From: Microcebus murinus | Taxonomy: Eukaryota > Chordata > Mammalia > Primates > Cheirogaleidae | Length of the DNA stretch: 64,000 nucleotides | Assembly (NCBI RefSeq): GCF_040939455.1 | Contig: NC_134108.1 | Span: 83,620,001-83,684,000, forward strand | Direction: 5' to 3' | Shown here: positions 62,216 to 64,000 of the stretch, one piece after another | Layout: each line of letters opens with the position of its first letter | Position numbering within the stretch: the stretch's first letter is position 1 | The notes under the pieces: generated by a model | Seen by the model: the letters and a program-made list of their open reading frames with translations, nothing else | What the model was told of the DNA's origin: nothing | Database searches by the model: none | Translations under genes and position numbers: made by a program

Positions 62216-64000
62216 AATAAAAGAATTATTTTTCTCTCCCAAAGTCATAAAATATTCTTCACATCTTCCTCAAACTTTTAATAGCATTAAGTGGAGACTT
62301 ATATCCAATTGGCTTATTTGCTTTGAAAACACAGTCAGATGGAGTAAAACAACATAGATTATTGGTTTAACTGGTTTGTCTTTTTAAGGGAGACAAAATT
62401 TAGTAATAGTAAAGATTTTTAAAATGGCATATTTGCATGGCCAAGTTTTCATGGTTTTTAGATAGAAGTCTCTTACTCACTATATTATATTAAAATGCAA
62501 ACTATACTCAATATCTAATCTTAAATATATTCAATATCACATTTATTATACTCTCTCCCTAAGAAAGAAATAGTACATATATTACTTGGGAAATTCCCCT
62601 GATTAAGGTAGTCACTAGCACTCTTTTTCATATGGTCTAAGATTGAAAAAAGAAAGAATTATAGACCACTTACAATATTATGCACCCTTTTTTAATATTT
62701 GCAAATTGTTATTCCTGTAACTGAACATTTACACTTTTAATGCTAAATAATATATATTTTTGTTAGTTTCCGTGAAAAGATGTGCACTATTTATAGATAT
62801 ATTTGGGATGCATTTCAAGTAAAATTTGTTTTCAAAATATGCACATTATTTAAAAATATGGTTTATGACATTTAATGTATTCATATCCTTTTTTGGTGTT
62901 CTATATGCTTCAAAGACTTGGTACATCTCACATTATGTAATATTATACTATATTTTGCATTAGCTTATCTATATTATAACAATTTATTTGGGTATTTACT
63001 TGGTTATTGCTATAAGATACAACTCTAATTTTCCCAAGTATTTAATTATTTATTTTATTATCATTTATCAAATTACCTATTCTATTGCCACTGACTTCAA
63101 ATGACACCTCTTTTATATACTAATATACTTATGCTCAGTTCTGTTTCTAGGCCTTATAATTGGTTGCATTGATTTTTTTCTTTTCTGATGGCAGTACTAC
63201 TTTGTTTTAATTATTGTTGTTTCTCTAGCAAGAAAAGTCGTACATTATTCTTATTTTCTAAATTTATTTTTCTTCATGATTATGAAAAGTAAATAAACTA
63301 TTAATAATTCTCTTACCTTTTGAATGAGCATTTACATGCCACCTCTCTATATATCTAAATGCACAGGTATATAATTTTGAGTTATTTAACTATAGCATTT
63401 CATTGCCTTTGAAGTATTTCATAACCCTATTGGTAGAACAATGCATTATTTAGAACAATGCAAAATAATTATTGCATATAGATATGTAAATGATTCTGCC
63501 CAGTGGAAGAATGACATTGCCTACTATGGAAAGTCACTTTTATCTTCACTTTCATATTCCTGATCTATACATGTCTGATCTATAGAATTTCTTTTAATTA
63601 GCTGTGGTATATTCATAAGTTAAAATGTTAACATGTATTCATTTTATATCTATCTGAGACTTATGATTTTATCATTTTGGAGAATTATTTTTTTTAAATA
63701 GCTTGAAATAATTTAAATTGTAAAAGCCATGCAAAGCTCATTATTAATTTGTTTCTATGTTTTCACTGAGTAAAATCTGATTTTCAAAGTAAAAAGACAA
63801 TCTTAAGAAAGAATTATAATTTGTAATTTTTAACTTTAATGCATTGCATTTAAAAATTTTAATTTTTAAAACCATCGTAAAATAAATTGCTTTCTTCTGT
63901 ACACAAAAGGCACCATACGAGACACTAAAAAGCCAAAACTAACAATGAATGTGTTATCAGTGACAAGAAAATCTAAAGAATCTTAAATAAAACTTAGCAT
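62216..64000. other. Unassigned AT-rich DNA to the window end
   Basis: No gene, RNA or repeat family recognised. Confidence 0.45.

Overview
This window looks like a gene-poor, AT-rich stretch of a primate nuclear genome, most likely a Malagasy lemur (strepsirrhine). Three things point there. Two young minus-strand Alu elements (12612-12945 and 48324-48676) carry the right-arm segment containing 'gttggccaatta', which I associate with lemuriform Alus. A young L1 (22670-26150) and several short fragments end in the lemur-type 3' tail 'gtacccccataatatg' followed by AATAAA-rich tails. The rest is the usual eutherian mix: MIR, L2, MLT1, MER1/Charlie, MER2 and MER44-like Tigger elements, and old L1M. 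The species call is inference from repeats; no species marker gene is present.

I found no intact host protein-coding gene, no rRNA or tRNA gene and no CRISPR array. Almost all open frames of 60 residues or more are chance frames or pieces of retroelements. The only frames with recognisable protein homology are L1 ORF2 (22670-25889, broken by five stops and two frameshifts but with an intact 381-residue C-terminal frame) and a mariner transposase (about 17990-18990, decayed but keeping its D,D34D residues).

Layout. 1-3.36 kb: mostly unassigned sequence with a CA repeat and a weak L1-like part. 3.37-8.07 kb: one old plus-strand L1, split by a nested LTR. 8.1-12.6 kb: old repeats, L2 and unassigned DNA. 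12.6-20.5 kb: Alu, MER1, minus-strand L1 3' end, MIR, Alu, mariner and three old L1 pieces. 22.5-26.2 kb: a deleted Alu joined directly to the L1. 26.3-35.5 kb: MLT1 LTR, L2, a 78-base L1 insertion, a TA-flanked inverted-repeat transposon, an Alu and a Tigger MITE. 35.5-37.0 kb: two diverged direct copies of a roughly 490-base unit. 37.4-42.9 kb: MIR, several old L1 tails, a 45-base alternating purine-pyrimidine run, a TAGA microsatellite and a perfect 23-base-pair hairpin. 43-48.3 kb: unassigned. 48.3-58.7 kb: young Alu, MIRs, L1 tails, an unexplained coding-like block (51.42-51.75 kb) and a 3-kb minus-strand L1 with a nested MER2. 58.7-64 kb: largely unassigned.

I did not find an undescribed biological system. 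The most useful leads are the Alu-L1 chimera sharing one candidate target-site duplication, the hairpin cluster at 41.12-41.23 kb, the 35.5/36.5-kb duplication, the possible terminal exon near 57.46-57.70 kb, and the unidentified coding-like block at 51.42-51.75 kb.
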